DNA from: Lunularia cruciata
Taxonomy: Eukaryota; Streptophyta; Marchantiopsida; Lunulariales; Lunulariaceae
Length of the DNA: 64,000 nt
Assembly: GCA_948567375.1 (NCBI GenBank)
Contig: OX419762.1
Location: 56,649,034-56,713,033 of the forward strand
Direction: 5' to 3'
The notes beneath the pieces are model-generated. The model was not told the DNA's origin. It ran no database searches and saw nothing but the letters and a program-made list of their open reading frames with translations. This document shows positions 1-11,889 of the stretch, in pieces. Each line of letters starts with the position of its first letter. Position 1 is the stretch's first letter. A program made the position numbers and the translations under genes.

Positions 1-570
1 ATTATTATTTAATGCAAGAAGGAGAATCATTCCAAAATCCAATAATAGTAGCTTAAGTACCTAAAGAGTCACTCATGCTAATGAAACCTACCTCAATCAA
101 CAATGAAGCCATATTGTTACTACAAATGAAGAAGATGTGCAACATCAAGCCTTACAAGGGACAATGTTCCATGGGAGTAGTGGAAAACTAGCTTTCAATA
201 ATGAATCGATACTTTTTATTATTCACAACTAAGATCATTGATAATTTTGCATGCATATTTGCATGTGGATACTTGACCAATAAAGCACTCACATGGTATG
301 ATGCTTGGGAACAATCAATATTGGTAAAAGGAAGAGAGATCATTTGAAGAAGAGTTGGTTATTGTCCTTGCAACCAAGAATTGGAAGCATTATCTTGGCA
401 AGAAGGCATTTGTAATGGAGACATACCACAAACATCTAGTCTATCTTGAGATGCAAAATGATCTATCCCATTGATAAATTTTTTAAGCATAGTGGAGACA
501 ATGGTTCAACATAAAAATCATGTATGTGGAAAGCAAGAAGCAACTTGTAGATATGTTTACCTAAATTCCT

Positions 571-1560
571 ATGGTGAACAATCTATTAGTAGTGGTCAAG
601 ATGAACATAGAATTTTGGCTAAGGATTCTTACTTCTACAAAGACTGACCCAAAAATTGTAGGAGCTCAATCATCCAAAGGTGTAACTAGTACCCAAAGAC
701 TCACCTTTCATGATAGTAAGGTATGGATCCCAAATTCCCAAGACCTCAAAACTACCATACTTGCAGAATATCATGATTTTTTCCATTGCAAGTCATGTGG
801 AGTGGACAAGATCTTAGATGCAATCACCATTACTGTTTACCCAAGATGAGCACCAATATGATAAGAGTAAATTCAAAGTTACCTACTTTATCAAAAAAAT
901 AAAGTCTCTAATTAGGCTCCTATAATTCTCTTTCAACTCCTCCCTACTCTTGCACAACATTGGGAGTAGGTCAACATGGATCTAGTTTGTGAATTGCCCA
1001 AGACCACCTCAAGATTTCATACCATTCTAGTTTTTGTAGACCAACTAAAAAATATGACTCATGTGTTTCTTACTACTAGGGACATGATTGCTCCATAATT
1101 AGCTCAATTGTACTTAGCTATGGTCTTTTTTCACCATGGCATATCTTGAGTGCTCGTCACCAAGCGGAGCACTCAATTTGCTAGTCTATATTTTAGAACA
1201 CTCTTTGGCATCTTCAAAACCAAACTTGTTATATCTATGGCATACCATCCACAAATGGATGGACAAACCAAGTAAGCCAATTTCACTATCAAGAATATGC
1301 TCTAGGCTTGATGTTAGAGGAGCAAGAAAGGTGGGACATCTTACTTCCATTGGTTTGAATTTGCTTACAATAATTTATTGAATTCATCTACACAGGTCAT
1401 ACCATTCTTCCTCATGTATGGAGAATACCCTTTCACATCTTCAATTTTGGTCAAGAACTGCTCAATGGCTACAAACATTGATATTGTCAACACTTTGGTT
1501 TCTGGAATCCAACAAGATGTGGAGAACGCTAAGCACAAGTTGTAGATAGCCCAAAATCAA
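571..1560 (+). pseudogene. Ty3/gypsy integrase remnant (element A)
   Basis: Translated pieces read as a retroviral-type integrase. The first has an HHCC-type segment (ILAEYHD ... C-x2-C near 770-800). A core fragment at about 973-1,135 reads NMDLVCELPK...HTILVFVDQLKNMTH, matching the family pattern around the first catalytic Asp. A degenerate tail follows at 1,140-1,560. Frames shift several times and stops interrupt the core, so this is a dead copy. Integrases of this family insert the retrotransposon cDNA into host DNA in the nucleus. Confidence 0.7.
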
Positions 1561-1593
1561 CAAAAGAAATATGTAGATACACATCATAGGCAC

Positions 1594-2052
1594 ATGGATT
1601 TTAGCATTGGGGATCAAGTGTGGTTATCCTCAACCAAGCTCATGTTAAATGACCCTCATAAGCTTAGACTACATTTTATTGAGCCTTTTTCCACCATCCA
1701 TCAAATTGGCACAGTGGCCGATCATCTCAAGCTACCACCCCACATGAAGATCCATCTAGTGGTCCATGTTTCCTTACTGTGTAGATATTTACTCCAACCA
1801 CCCTACTTTCCTTCCATACAAGAAGTTAGACATTGGCCAACACTCATTGATTGCACTGAGGAATACAAAGTTGAATGCATTCTCCAAAAATGCATCTATG
1901 GTACTTGCCATCAATGTGTGGAATATCTTTTATATTGGAAAGACTACTTGTTGTATGAGGTAACATGGGAACCAAAAAATAACTTGACCAATGCACCGGT
2001 GTTAGTGCAATTTTTTGAGCAACAGCTTTGCAACAAGGACGTAACATCTTAA
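1594..2052 (+). pseudogene. Integrase C-terminus: GPY/F module plus chromodomain
   Basis: The 152-codon open frame starts with IGDQVWLSS, the GDxVxL start of the GPY/F module. It ends with a chromodomain, EEYKVECILQK...EYLLYWKDY...VTWEPKNNL, with the aromatic and WEP signature positions kept. In chromoviruses this module follows the integrase core and reads histone marks to direct integration. It is unusually intact beside its broken neighbours. Immediately downstream are the polypurine tract and the LTR, as expected for the 3' end of a chromovirus. Confidence 0.8.
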
Positions 2053-2063
2053 AAGGGGAGAGT

Positions 2064-2690
2064 TATAATACGATTAGCTAGACATAGTATCTAGAGGTGA
2101 GGATTAGCTTGGTAATATCTTGAAGGATTTTATATATGGGGGTCTAAGTAGATCAGATAGGTGCCACCAAAAGAGTATCTCCACTAATAGGGTGGAGATC
2201 AAAAACACAAAACTTTAGAGACAATTTTGGAGGCCTAAATGGATACATTAGGCATCAAAAAATGAAAAATCCTTGCCTTTGGTGAAAAGATATTGTCTTT
2301 CTACTCCTCCTTGTTTGTCTCATTGAGAGCTTTCCAATAGTACCTCACCTATGCTATTTTGAGCTTCCTTTAAGAAGATACACTAAATATTCTATCTAGT
2401 CCAACTTGTTTGACCAACTAAATAGGACAAGGATCAACATGTCACCCCATGCAGTTGATCTAAGGGTGGATCTTGGTGACATGTTACCAATCCATGTTTT
2501 TGATCCAAGGACATAACTCCTTTGAGTGGATCCTCTTTATTACATAATAAAGACATGGTGCTCCTTTGGAGCATCGGAGTATTCAGGGATGAATTGTTTT
2601 GTTTCTCTTGTGTTTCTTCTCTCGTGCTTCTCTTGGGGTTTCTAATGTCCTCAAAATATTGTAGGAGTCAATTGACATTATGGTAATTGT
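2064..2690 (+). repeat. LTR-A, 3' LTR of element A
   Basis: The LTR begins TATAATACGATTAGCTAGAC, a decayed form of the TGTAATACCATTAGC start seen at 4,128. It contains a shared 'TTGGAGGCCTAAATGGATA' block and a TATA-like ATAATAAAGACA near 2,540. The same family occurs at 4,128, 8,803, 10,144 and, reversed, at 33,327. The right end is approximate because the terminal TTACA is not clear here. Confidence 0.65.
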
Positions 2691-2789
2691 TGCTGTTGTG
2701 AGAGATTCATGAAGAGTCTTCAAGTCAAGTCATTGTAATAAAGCATATAAGATGCAATGGAACTTTCAAGGTTTGTGTTCAAGCTTGAT

Positions 2790-3275
2790 ATCAAAAAATT
2801 ATGTCTGCTCCTCCCATCAATGATGTTTATTTTTCATGTGCTCTAAATGTAAGGTTTGCAATAAGGATTTATGATCTGTCCATATTATCATATGTTTCCA
2901 CAAAAGATAATGTTGCTACTCTTTTGTTGCATACAACATTGCCAATTGTTCTTGGTTTCTAGTAAATAATTCCTTTTTGATGCATCTAGTCATCAAGATA
3001 CAAAAGTTATCATATGCAATCCATTTGGGAATGCTTACTACAACATATCTCTAATGGAAAAGTTAGAAGCATACAAAATAAACCACACAAGTTAGTTGAG
3101 AATCATATGGTTGGAAGATGGATAATGAAAACACCATATTCTTAAGCCTCTTGAATGCTTCTTCTTGCTTGGTATTCCATTCAAGCTTGTTGTCTTTCCC
3201 AAGAGGTCAATTAAATGATGGAGCCATATGAGCAAAATAATGGATGAACCATTTGTGAAACTTGCTAATCTATTG
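2790..3275 (-). pseudogene. RNase H / RT-connection remnant of M1
   Basis: The minus-strand translation around 3,092-3,275 contains a decayed 'FIHYFAHMAPSFN.PLGKDNKLEWN...EEAFKRLK' pattern, the Ty3/gypsy RT thumb and RNase H junction. The matching intact-order sequence in the full-length element at 18,860-18,990 reads FIHYYAHVVAPLTDLLGKNSS. Frameshifts are frequent and the 3' part towards 2,790 is barely recognisable. Confidence 0.5.
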
Positions 3276-3688
3276 TGTAAAATACCCAAGACCAAGGAGA
3301 GAAATAGGAGAATGGAAGATCACATTGGGACACTTGAATGAGTGAAACTCCATATGCCTAGCATGAGCTTTGGTTCTGGTATTTATAGGGAGCATACAAG
3401 GCTCTTGAGAAGTTTCTCAAGAAGCTTCTTTGAGCCACTTTCTTGTGATGCAAGCCAAGTTCACCAAAAAGCTTCTCTAGAAGCTTCCTTCTAGAAACTG
3501 CCTACTTGGCTTGCAAGCTAAGCTACTTGGAAGGTTCTAGAAGCTACTTGCTTGGAGTGCAAGCTAAGCTAATCAAGAAGCTTCCAAAGAAACTTCATAG
3601 ATACTTCTAGAATATTTTAGGTTAATTTGGCCTATTCACTACTTTATTAACACTAACTAACGTTGTTACTAAACTCCATATTGTTACA
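3276..3688 (-). repeat. Solo LTR-B inserted in M1, with 5-bp target duplication
   Basis: The copy starts TGTAAAATACCCAAG and ends CCATATTGTTACA on the plus strand, the two termini of LTR-B in reverse. It sits between the RT and RNase H parts of M1. The flanks TATTG (3,271-3,275) and CATTG (3,689-3,693) look like a target-site duplication with one mismatch. No internal region is attached, so it is a solo LTR left by LTR-LTR recombination. It has the family's AAGCTT-rich U3 and a TATTTATAGGG (reverse TATA) motif near 3,380. Confidence 0.8.
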
Positions 3689-3693
3689 CATTG

Positions 3694-4127
3694 AATCCCC
3701 TAAACATTTCTTACATCCTTAAGAGTAGAATATTTGTTAATTGTCTTGATTTTCTCTTCTTCCATCTTGATCTCTGCTGAAACCTTATGGTCAAAGAAGG
3801 TAACTTATTTTTTCCAAAAGATGCACTTGGACCTTTGGCAATAGGATTTCCATTGTTCTAGTCTTCTCTAGACTTATTGAATGTGGTTCTTGTGTTTCTC
3901 CTCCATCTTATTGTAAAGCAAAAGTCATCCAAGAACACAACCACATATCAATATAGTCCATCTAGACACCCAATACATTTGATCTATAAAGACTACTAGA
4001 GCATTTATTGAGCCAAAAAGGTAAAACCCCCCATTCAAAATACTCATACCTTGTACAAAAGGTGACCTTATGCACATCTTCTCCATCAATTGGGATATGC
4101 AAATAACCACTTCAAAGATCCAACTTG
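3694..4127 (-). pseudogene. Reverse transcriptase palm remnant of M1
   Basis: On the minus strand the sequence encodes a decayed RT core: 'HIPIDGEDVHKVTFCTRY.YFEWGVLPF', then, about 60 codons on, the region corresponding to the catalytic FLDD box near 3,900-3,930. The LPFGLTNAP motif is damaged. It is continuous with the N-terminal RT part at 4,655-5,000 once the nested LTR-A is removed. Confidence 0.6.
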
Positions 4128-4654
4128 TGTAATACCATTAGCTAGACAAATTAGCTAAGGTGTAAAATTAGTTTGGAAATATCTTTTGAGATGTTTTACA
4201 AAATTTTCTAAGTTGAGTGGATAAAGCAATCACTAAAAAAGGACCTTCATTAATAGAACAAAGGCAAAAAACACATTTAAAAATTTAATCAATTTTGGAG
4301 TCCTAAACAAAAGAATTCAGCCTAAAAAATAGAATTTTACTCCCATCCTCCTTGAAGAAAGCTTAATCTCCATTTTGCTTGGTTTGTGTCTATTCAAGGT
4401 CTTTCCAATGGTACAATTCTATTATATTTTGAGCTTTTTATAAAAATATTCCCACAAGATCCTCTTTGGTCAAACTTGTTTGACCAACCAAATGGAACTA
4501 AGGCTAACATGCCATCAATTCATGTATCTAATCTAAGGGTATAACTCCCTTGGAAGGGATCTTCTCTGCTATATAATTAAGTCAAAGTGATTATTTGGGT
4601 TATTAGAATACTAAGAATTTTAATCTTATGTTCTTTTACTTTCATACTATTACA
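4128..4654 (+). repeat. Solo LTR-A inserted in the M1 RT gene
   Basis: Termini are TGTAATACCATTAGCTAGAC and ...CATACTATTACA. The flanks ACTTG (4,123-4,127) and CCTTG (4,655-4,659) suggest a 5-bp target duplication with one mismatch. It interrupts the minus-strand RT of M1 in the opposite orientation. A TATA-like TATATAATTAAG lies near 4,571. No coding sequence. Confidence 0.75.
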
Positions 4655-6772
4655 CCTTGAGAAGTATTAAGTTTCACTCAATTGATCCAACAAATCATCC
4701 AACAAATCATGAATTCAAAGCAAGAGATATGCATTTTTCACACTTTTTTTATTGAGACCAAGATAATCAATATAGGATTGAAATCCTCTATCCTTCTTTG
4801 GGACAAATAGTATTGGTGCTCCAAAAGAAGATGTATTATGTTGTATTATGTTGTAAACCTTCTCCAACAACTATTTCAATTTTCTTCAAAGCTCTTCTAA
4901 CTCTTTTGGTGAAAGTTGATAAATTGGTCTATTTATTTATAGTTTGATCCAAAAGGGCATAACTTGATCAAAGGATAACCCTTTAGGAAGATCATCAAGA
5001 AATACATATATAAACTCCTAAGATTATTTGATCAACCATTACTTGTTGAGATTTTTGATCCTCATTGGATTCTCTTTGTGTAATACACTCGATCCACATA
5101 GAAAATCTGTCTTTTAATTAATAATTTCCTCCAAAGATTTCTCTACAACCATTATATTGACAAAGCTCCCATCTTGGGATTGATTATTCTTAGATTTCTT
5201 ACTCAAAGGTGCCAAACAATATAATTATTAATTCTTACCTTGGTATTGTACTTGAATTTATCATCAAGCTCAATCAAATAGAATTTTATGATGTTTAAGC
5301 CAAAGAAGACATAGAATGATATCATAACATAAGAGTGCTACTAAAAATCTCATCCTCTCTAAATATTCCTTTTCAATCTTGAATATAACAAGATGGGAGA
5401 TACAAAATGCAAGACTCTTCTTATCATCTACTATCATCAATTTTCTATCAATCTAAAGCTTGATAGGACTACCTAGTCCTTTTGCTAATTGTATGGATAT
5501 GCAATTCTCAAAAGTTTCACAATCAACCAAATCCAACAACCACAGTTGGATATCATACCTTACAAGTAAATCAAACTGGCATAGGTCAAGCTTTCAATCC
5601 CTTTGGAACAAATCAAGTTTTTAGTAAGTGGTTCAATATCTCAAATTAGGACTCTTTGTTCCTTGATCTTCACATTCCAAGAACTCCATCTAGGTAATGG
5701 ATTGAGGTCCTCTATTCCTACTTGAGCATTCCACAATATGTTAAATTTGGCAACAATAAAAGACCACTACCATTTTGTTGCAATTATTGTTAATTTGTTG
5801 TGCCAATTGGTCACCATTGGATGACATCAATTTCCATTGGTGCTAGTTCTTCCATATGTGCCAAATGCATTTGTAGGTTTTATGGAAGTCCAGGTCAAGA
5901 CCAAGTTGTAATAGCCAAGGAGTCAAAGATACCATCTACATGGCTTCTTATAGATGCTTGGATTCATGTGTATTTACTTCTAATTTGGTGTGCAATTTCA
6001 AGCCTTTCAGAAATCAATCTAAGGCTTCACCTTCATGTTTGTTTAGAATCAACATCATGGTGTTTTAGAATTGAGAGATGTAACTTTGCATAGAGCTAAC
6101 TTGTTTCAATTTTGCCAGTCAATCTCTTGCAGCTTCCGCACCATTCACAACTTGGAACTTCCCAATGATTTCACTCTTGAAGTCCTCTAATGTGAAGATT
6201 AGTGCAAAAAATTCTGTTGTGTATGCTCCACCCAAAATTTCCACCATAGTTTAGTTTCTCCTTTTAGTTGACTTGAAGCCAAGAGGATTTGTCTTTGATC
6301 ATCATCAGATTTATGGCTACAAAGTATTGCTCACATATAATTACAATGTTCTCCATTGCCCCTCCTAACTTCTTGTCTTCAAATGGCCTAGGTTTAGGAA
6401 AACTCACTTGGTGTTCTTCTTATGAAAACATTGCTCTTTCCATTTGTTGTTGTTTTTAGTATGTTGCAAATCATGATCTTGATCATTGCTTGTCCAACAA
6501 TCAAGTAAAATGCTTGATCTATTACTACATAGCAATGATAAATTTGGGCATCACTACCATGATTAATAATTTATATCTACCTACATCAACATGTAAATAT
6601 AGCACATCCACCACTTCCATAAGTCACAAAAGGTTCCTTAGACAAGTTGATTGTGTTAAATTTTTTATCAAAATGATAAATTGGGTGAAATTGTGCTTTG
6701 GTGGTACACAAACACAAAAATCCTAATGGTTTGGAAAAAATGGATTTGGTGGTCCATAGATTTGATCCATCC
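4655..6772 (-). pseudogene. Gag, protease and N-terminal RT remnant of M1
   Basis: The minus strand of 4,700-5,000 encodes '...NRPIYQLSPKELEEL.K...GAPILFVPKKDRGF', the start of a chromovirus RT, equivalent to 14,260-14,330 plus 18,260 in the full-length element. Further 5' (5,050-6,700) the sequence parallels the gag/protease interval of element M2 at 9,402-11,885: a shared 'TTTGGCAACAATAAAAG' zinc-knuckle-region block occurs at 5,747 and 10,934. Frames are heavily broken. Confidence 0.55.
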
Positions 6773-6777
6773 TATTA

Positions 6778-6791
6778 TTGCTCTAGTACCA
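6778..6791 (-). promoter_or_regulatory. Primer-binding site next to LTR-B, tRNA-iMet-like
   Basis: Directly adjoining the LTR-B, the minus strand reads TTGGTACTAGAGCAATA. This resembles the plant tRNA-iMet primer site TGGTATCAGAGC with about two changes. It identifies the LTR at 6,793-7,381 as a 5' LTR for M1. Confidence 0.7.
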
Positions 6792-6792
6792 A

Positions 6793-7381
6793 TGTAAATG
6801 GCAGAGGAAAGAAATAGGAGAATGAAAGATCAAAATGGAAGTCACATTAGAAATGCTCAAGGGAAACCCATAATTTCTTGCTTAAGCTTAGCTTGCATAT
6901 TTATAGGTAACTTGGGTGGAAGATTCCCAAGGAACTTCCAAGGAAGGTTTCTACTAAGAGTCGCTTTACTTTGAGTAGAAGTTAAGCTACTTGTTTACTT
7001 GGCTTACAAAAAAAGCTAATTGTTAGCTTGGTGTACAAGTTACTACGCACTCTAGGTTTAAAAGCTTCTCAATGAGAAGCTTCTTGGGTGCTTCTAGAAT
7101 ATTCTATCCACAAGCTTTCTATATACTTCTAGAATACTAAGGCTCATTTAACCTCCTTTTTGCTATATTTAGCTTAAAAATCTCAATTGTTTACTAACTC
7201 TATATTATTGCATAGAAGCTTCTCATTAAGAAGCTCCCAAAATGCTTTTAGAACATTCAACCAAGAAATCTACTAAATTTTTTTGAACATTCTTAGGTTT
7301 TCTAACTATATTTGGCTATCTTACTAACTTATTAGTCTTTGTTAACTTGTCTACCAACTTGTCTACCAACATATTATTACA
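6793..7381 (-). repeat. LTR-B shared between M1 (5' LTR) and M2 (3' LTR)
   Basis: The sequence runs from TGTAAATGGCAGAGG to CATATTATTACA on the plus strand (LTR-B reversed), with several AAGCTTCT palindromic stretches. On its left is a primer-binding site (M1 leader). On its right, 7,382-7,393 is TATTCTCCCACC, the reverse of the polypurine tract GGTGGGAGAATA that ends the chromodomain region of M2. One LTR thus serves two internal regions. Confidence 0.75.
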
Positions 7382-7393
7382 TATTCTCCCACC

Positions 7394-8802
7394 ACTTGTT
7401 GGTGATGTCTTTGTTGATGTGGAATCTTTGGAATCTTTGTCATAGAACTCTTGGATGGCACTTTATGAATTGTAGAAATGAGAAAGGGATTCCCAAGTGG
7501 CACCGTGACAAGGATACCCTTTCCGAACAACCTTATATTCTTTGTGTCATTGACAGTCACCTTGGACATTGTGATGTGCAAGTATATGATCAAATTCATA
7601 TTCCTCATGATTGTTGATGAGGATAGGAGGAGGAGGAGGTTGGACATAAATGGAAAAGCAAGATGAATTAGAGACAAAGGGTTTTAACTTTGAAACATGG
7701 AAGACAAAATAGATCCACACATGATTAGGCAAGACAAGTTGATAAGCAACAAGAGAAATGATTTGAGTAAGATCATATAGGCTTATCCAATTAGGAGTAA
7801 GTTTATGAATTTAGGTATCAAGTGGGAGAGGAAAGTTACTAGAAGAAAGCATGACCTTATCGCCTAGTTGAAAGGTGAGATCATGACAATGCTTATCAAT
7901 ATATTACTTTTGCCAAATTTTAGCAGTTTCCCTAAACCCTAAACTTGGCTTGTTGTAAGGAGGATTTGGATAACATGGACTAGAAGGTGAAAGTATGAGG
8001 AATGCAAGATCCCTAGGGAGCAAGAAGTGAATTGGGAACAAGTGGGTCTTGGCCAAAATTAAGGAAGAAGAGAGAAAACCTGATACTTGCCTACTTGGAA
8101 TTATTGTATAAAAACTTGGTAGTTGTAAGACAAGCATTCTAATTAGTATGGTGAACATAGAAAAAGGCACAAAGCATATCTTCCAAAGTTCAATTTTTAT
8201 GTTCAATTTGCATATCAATTTGAGGATGATAGGTTATAGACAAAGCAAGCTTAGCACCAAGGAGCTTAAAGAATGCTTGCCAACATGTTCCAATAAAACA
8301 AGAATTGTGAGATGAGAACCCTTGGCATCCCATGGTGCTTGAAGATAATTTCAAAGTAAATATTGGCTATCATTGGAGTATTCACAATATCCACAGTGGG
8401 TGCCAAGTGAATCTGCTTGCTAAGTTTATCAACAAATGCCATAATGGTGGTATAGCCTTGCTCTATGTTGAGCAAGGATGTGATGATATCAAGACTTGCA
8501 TGTTCCCATTGGGCAATTGGAATAGGAAGTGGTTGAAGTAGTCCATCCGGTTTCTAGTTGTTGGACTTGTTGCGTTGGCAACTCTCACAAGATCAAACAA
8601 ACTCTCAAACTTCTTGTGCCATGTTTGGCCATCATAGTTGACATTGGAAGGTACCCAAAGTTTTCTCTACACCCAAATGACCAGCAATTTGTAAGTCATG
8701 TGCTTCTTGAAGCTGTATAAGTCAAAGGTCACCCATAGCTAGAACATAGATCAAATTCTCACAAAATAGAAGGTTTTCTTTGAACAAAAAAGTGTTGTAT
8801 TT
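7394..8802 (-). pseudogene. Integrase and chromodomain remnant of M2
   Basis: Minus-strand reading gives an integrase core piece at 8,266-8,475 (QGYTTIMAFVDKLSKQIHLAP...FKHHGMPRVLIS), then a GPY/F region, then a chromodomain scrap at 7,400-7,730 (HVSKLKPFV...HEEYEFDHILAH...YPCHGATWE). The order and the following polypurine tract and LTR-B are those of a chromovirus 3' end. Stops and shifts occur throughout. The C2C2 end of the integrase N-terminal zinc finger is recognisable near 8,560-8,600. Confidence 0.7.
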
Positions 8803-9401
8803 TGTAGTACTATTAGTTAAACAAATTAGCTACATGTGAAAGGTGGCTTTGTAATATCTTTAGAGATATTATACATGATGGTCTTAGTAGATCAAATATA
8901 AGAGTAACCAAAAGAAGACCACCACTAATAGTGTAAAAGTAAAAGATACATCAAAAACTTCAAAGCCAATTTTGGAGGCCCAAAATGAAAGAATTAGGCC
9001 TCAAAATTAAAATTTTAGCCTCCCTTTAGGTAAAAAGGCATTGCCTTCTCCCTCCTTGTTTTCTTTTCAAGATCTTTCCAATCTTATTTCACTTATGTTT
9101 TTCTAAGCTTCTTATAGAAAGATTTCCCAAAGATCCTCTTTGGTCAAGGATCCAAATAGAACAAGGATCAACACGTCACCAATCCATGTAGCTAATCTAA
9201 GGGTGTAGCTTGTGGACATATCACACATTCTTTTATCTCATTTAAGGGTGTAGCTCCTTTTGAGAGGATCTTTGTTGCTATATAATGAAGACAAGGTGCT
9301 CCTTTAGGGCATCATAGTATTGAAGAATGAAACCTTGTGTTTTTCTTGTGTTTCTTCTCTTGTTTTTCTCTTGGTGTTTCTCATATCCTTGCAACATTAC
9401 A
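8803..9401 (+). repeat. LTR-A copy at the RT deletion of M2
   Basis: It starts TGTAGTACTATTAGTTAAAC and ends CCTTGCAACATTACA, and has a TATA-like CTATATAATGAAGAC near 9,277. It lies exactly where M2 lacks RT and RNase H: integrase lies on one side and protease/linker on the other. I see no clean target duplication, so the deletion may have accompanied or followed insertion. Confidence 0.7.
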
Positions 9402-11884
9402 ACTATTGAGTAATAGTTCAATCTTGAAAGGCATACCTCAATCAATGGGTAACTCCGTCAAAAGATCATCCAAAAATACATTTGCAAATTCCTATAGGAT
9501 CAACCATTGGCTTTTGATCTTCATCATAGCCTCCTTGGACAAAAGGTCTGATTCACTCTTAAAAAATAAGAATATTTTCCTCCAAAGCTTGCTCTATAAC
9601 TATTATACCAACAAACCTTTTATCTTAGGACTGACTATTCTTAGGTGCCTTACTAAGAGATGCCAAACAACCTATTAATTGGTAATTTTTCTTTGGTGAT
9701 GTATTTGAATTTGTTGCTTAGTCCAATCAAATTGAACTTTATGATGTTCAAGTCAAGGAATACCTAAAATGATATTGTAGTGTAAAGGAGTGGTTATAAA
9801 TCTCATGTACTTGAAATACTCCTTCCAAATCTTGAATGCAGCAGGTTGTAGGTTTGGAATGTAAAACACTTTTTACCATCTACCATCATCAATTTGATGC
9901 CTACTATTGGTTTTATATGAATACTTAATTCCTTATATGGACATGCAATTTCAAGAGCTCCTAAAATCTACCTAAATTCTAAAACCACAATTAGATATCA
10001 TCCCTTGCAAGTGAATCATACTTGCATAAGTTGAGCCTTCAACCCAATTGGAACTAATAAATTTTCCAATACATGGCTCAATGTCTCTGACTAGGATTCT
10101 TTGTTTCCTTGATCATTGCATCCCAAAAACTCCATTTGAGCAATATAATACCAATAGCTAGACATATTAGCTAGAAATGAAAATTGGCTTGATAATAAAA
10201 TTGGCTTAAAAACTTCAGAGTCAATTTTGGAGACCTAAATGGATAAATTAGGCCTAAAAAATATGCAAATTCCCCCCTGGCCTTCCCTCCCTTGAGGTTT
10301 GTCTCATTGAAACTTTCCAATGGTACCTCACCCATGCAATTTGAGATTCCTACAAGAAGATTTTTTAAAGATTCCCTCCTATAAAAGATGGTTTGACCAA
10401 CCATATAGGATTAGAACCAACATCTCATCCATACATGCAACTAATGTAAGGGTAGAGATTGTTGACATGTCACTAATACATGTATATGATCCAAGGATGG
10501 AGCTTCCTTTGGAGAAGTCCCCTTTGTTATATAATACAATCAAGGTGCTCCTTTGGGGCATTGGAGGTTGAGTGTGCAAATCTGTGCTTTTTCTTTTGTG
10601 TTTCTCTTTTGGTCTCCTATCCTTGGAAGATTTCAATGGTATCAAGTAGATGTTTCAATCCAAGAGAGCATCATCCCTCTTGGAAGAACATGGGCTACTA
10701 AGATTGAGTAATTTTTGAGGAGAGACACCAAAGTGTAATCGATAGATTAGGAGTGTGCTAGAGAGAGGATGAGATGGAGGCTCTAGGAAGACAATATCCA
10801 GCACTCCATTTTCCATTTTTGAATCTGTATTTCTTCTTTTGTGCTTCTCTTCAAGTCTCTTATCCTTGGAAGATTACACACAACTTGTCAAGGTTGTTCA
10901 TTCTAGAATGTACATTCAATAATATGATGTCCAATTTGGCAACAATAAAAGCAACCAGTATCTTTTCATAACCATTCCTGGTCTATCATGCCAAGTGGTT
11001 TCCATTGGATGGCATCAATCTCCATTGGTGCTAACTTGTCCACTTGTGCTTGGTGTGGTTGTAGGTTTTGTGGAGGTCTAGGTCAAGACCAATTTTTCCT
11101 AACCAAGGAGCCAAAGTACTCAACCACCTACATGACTTCTTTAAGATGCTTAGGTTAGTTCTAATTTGTGCACAATTTCAAGCCTCTCACAAACTGATCC
11201 AAAGTTTCACCTTCTTGTATGTCTAGACTCAACATCACGGTGTTCTAGAATTGAGAAATATAACTTCCTCTTCATTTTTCCAATCAATCTTGTGGAGTGT
11301 GTGCAACATTCACAACTTGGGATTGCTTAATGACTGCACTCTTGAAGGCTTCTCATGTTAAAATTGGAACAATAAACTGCCATTGAGATTGCTCCACATG
11401 GAATTGCCACCATAGTTTTATTGCTTCATCTAGTTGACTTCAAGCTAAAGGGATTTATCTCCAATAATCTTGGAGATTTGTGGCTTCAAAGTAACATTCA
11501 TAATAAAATACAAATTTCTCTATTGCACCCAATAGATTCTTACTTTCAAACACCTTTGGTTTTACAAACAAACATGAACTTCTTCTTCCTAAAATGTTGC
11601 TCTCTCTAGTTGCTCTTATTGTTGCATATCATAATCTCTCTCTTCCAACAATCTACTAAGATGCTTGATTTGTTGTTGCATAGTAATGATAACTTATGTA
11701 TGGTCTCCATGATTACAATTTTATCAACTATCCACTTGCAATTATCTAGGTTAACGCTTAGATGCAACACATCCATTGCTCTCTATAAGTGACAATATGA
11801 AGGATCAATGGTTCATTGCATAAGGTGATCGTATTCAAAAAATCTTGGCCAAAGTAAGAAGTGATGAACTATAAGAAATGGTGC
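9402..11884 (-). pseudogene. Gag, protease and linker remnant of M2 with nested LTR-A
   Basis: Minus-strand parallel of the M1 gag/protease interval. 9,402-9,680 corresponds to the protease-RT linker, 9,680-10,143 to protease, 10,879-11,884 to gag with its knuckle region. It is interrupted by an LTR-A at 10,144-10,878 and cut at 11,884 by the full-length element B1. The M2 leader resumes at 21,360 on the far side of B1. No open frame longer than scraps survives. Confidence 0.55.
10144..10878 (+). repeat. LTR-A copy in M2 gag, enlarged by an internal duplication
   Basis: It begins TATAATACCAATAGCTAGAC, matching the LTR-A start. The family's 3' block 'TTTTGTGTTTCTC...TATCCTTGGAAGATT' occurs twice, near 10,593-10,640 and 10,827-10,878, with about 190 bp between, so this LTR is longer than its relatives. 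The second copy ends AGATTACA, the expected terminal TTACA. A TATA-like GTTATATAATACAATC lies near 10,528. No target duplication is evident. Confidence 0.6.
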
Positions 11885-11889
11885 TTTGG

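Larger units (their letters stand above)
1..2690 (+). mobile_element. Element A: decayed Ty3/gypsy chromovirus, 3' part with LTR-A
   Basis: This is a plus-strand chromovirus remnant whose 5' end lies outside the window. In order it holds a gag scrap (about 120-345, with an ALTWYDAW-like gag motif at 290-312), RNase H end (350-545), integrase (571-1,560), a GPY/F plus chromodomain ORF (1,594-2,052), a purine-rich tract AAAAGGGGAGAG at about 2,051 and an LTR of family A. The gag scrap runs straight into the RNase H end, so protease and reverse transcriptase are deleted. Many stops and frameshifts make it non-functional. The class is secure from the integrase and chromodomain; the exact 5' limit is unknown. 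Confidence 0.8.
2790..6792 (-). mobile_element. Element M1: decayed minus-strand chromovirus (LTR-B family)
   Basis: Reading down the minus strand from the LTR-B at 6,793-7,381 one meets a primer-binding site (6,778-6,791), gag and zinc-knuckle region (about 6,700-5,300), protease/linker region (5,300-5,000), RT N-terminal half (5,000-4,655), RT palm (4,127-3,694) and RNase H (3,275-2,790). Two solo LTRs are nested in it: LTR-A (4,128-4,654) and LTR-B (3,276-3,688). The 3' end was lost where element A abuts. No frame is intact. Confidence 0.7.
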
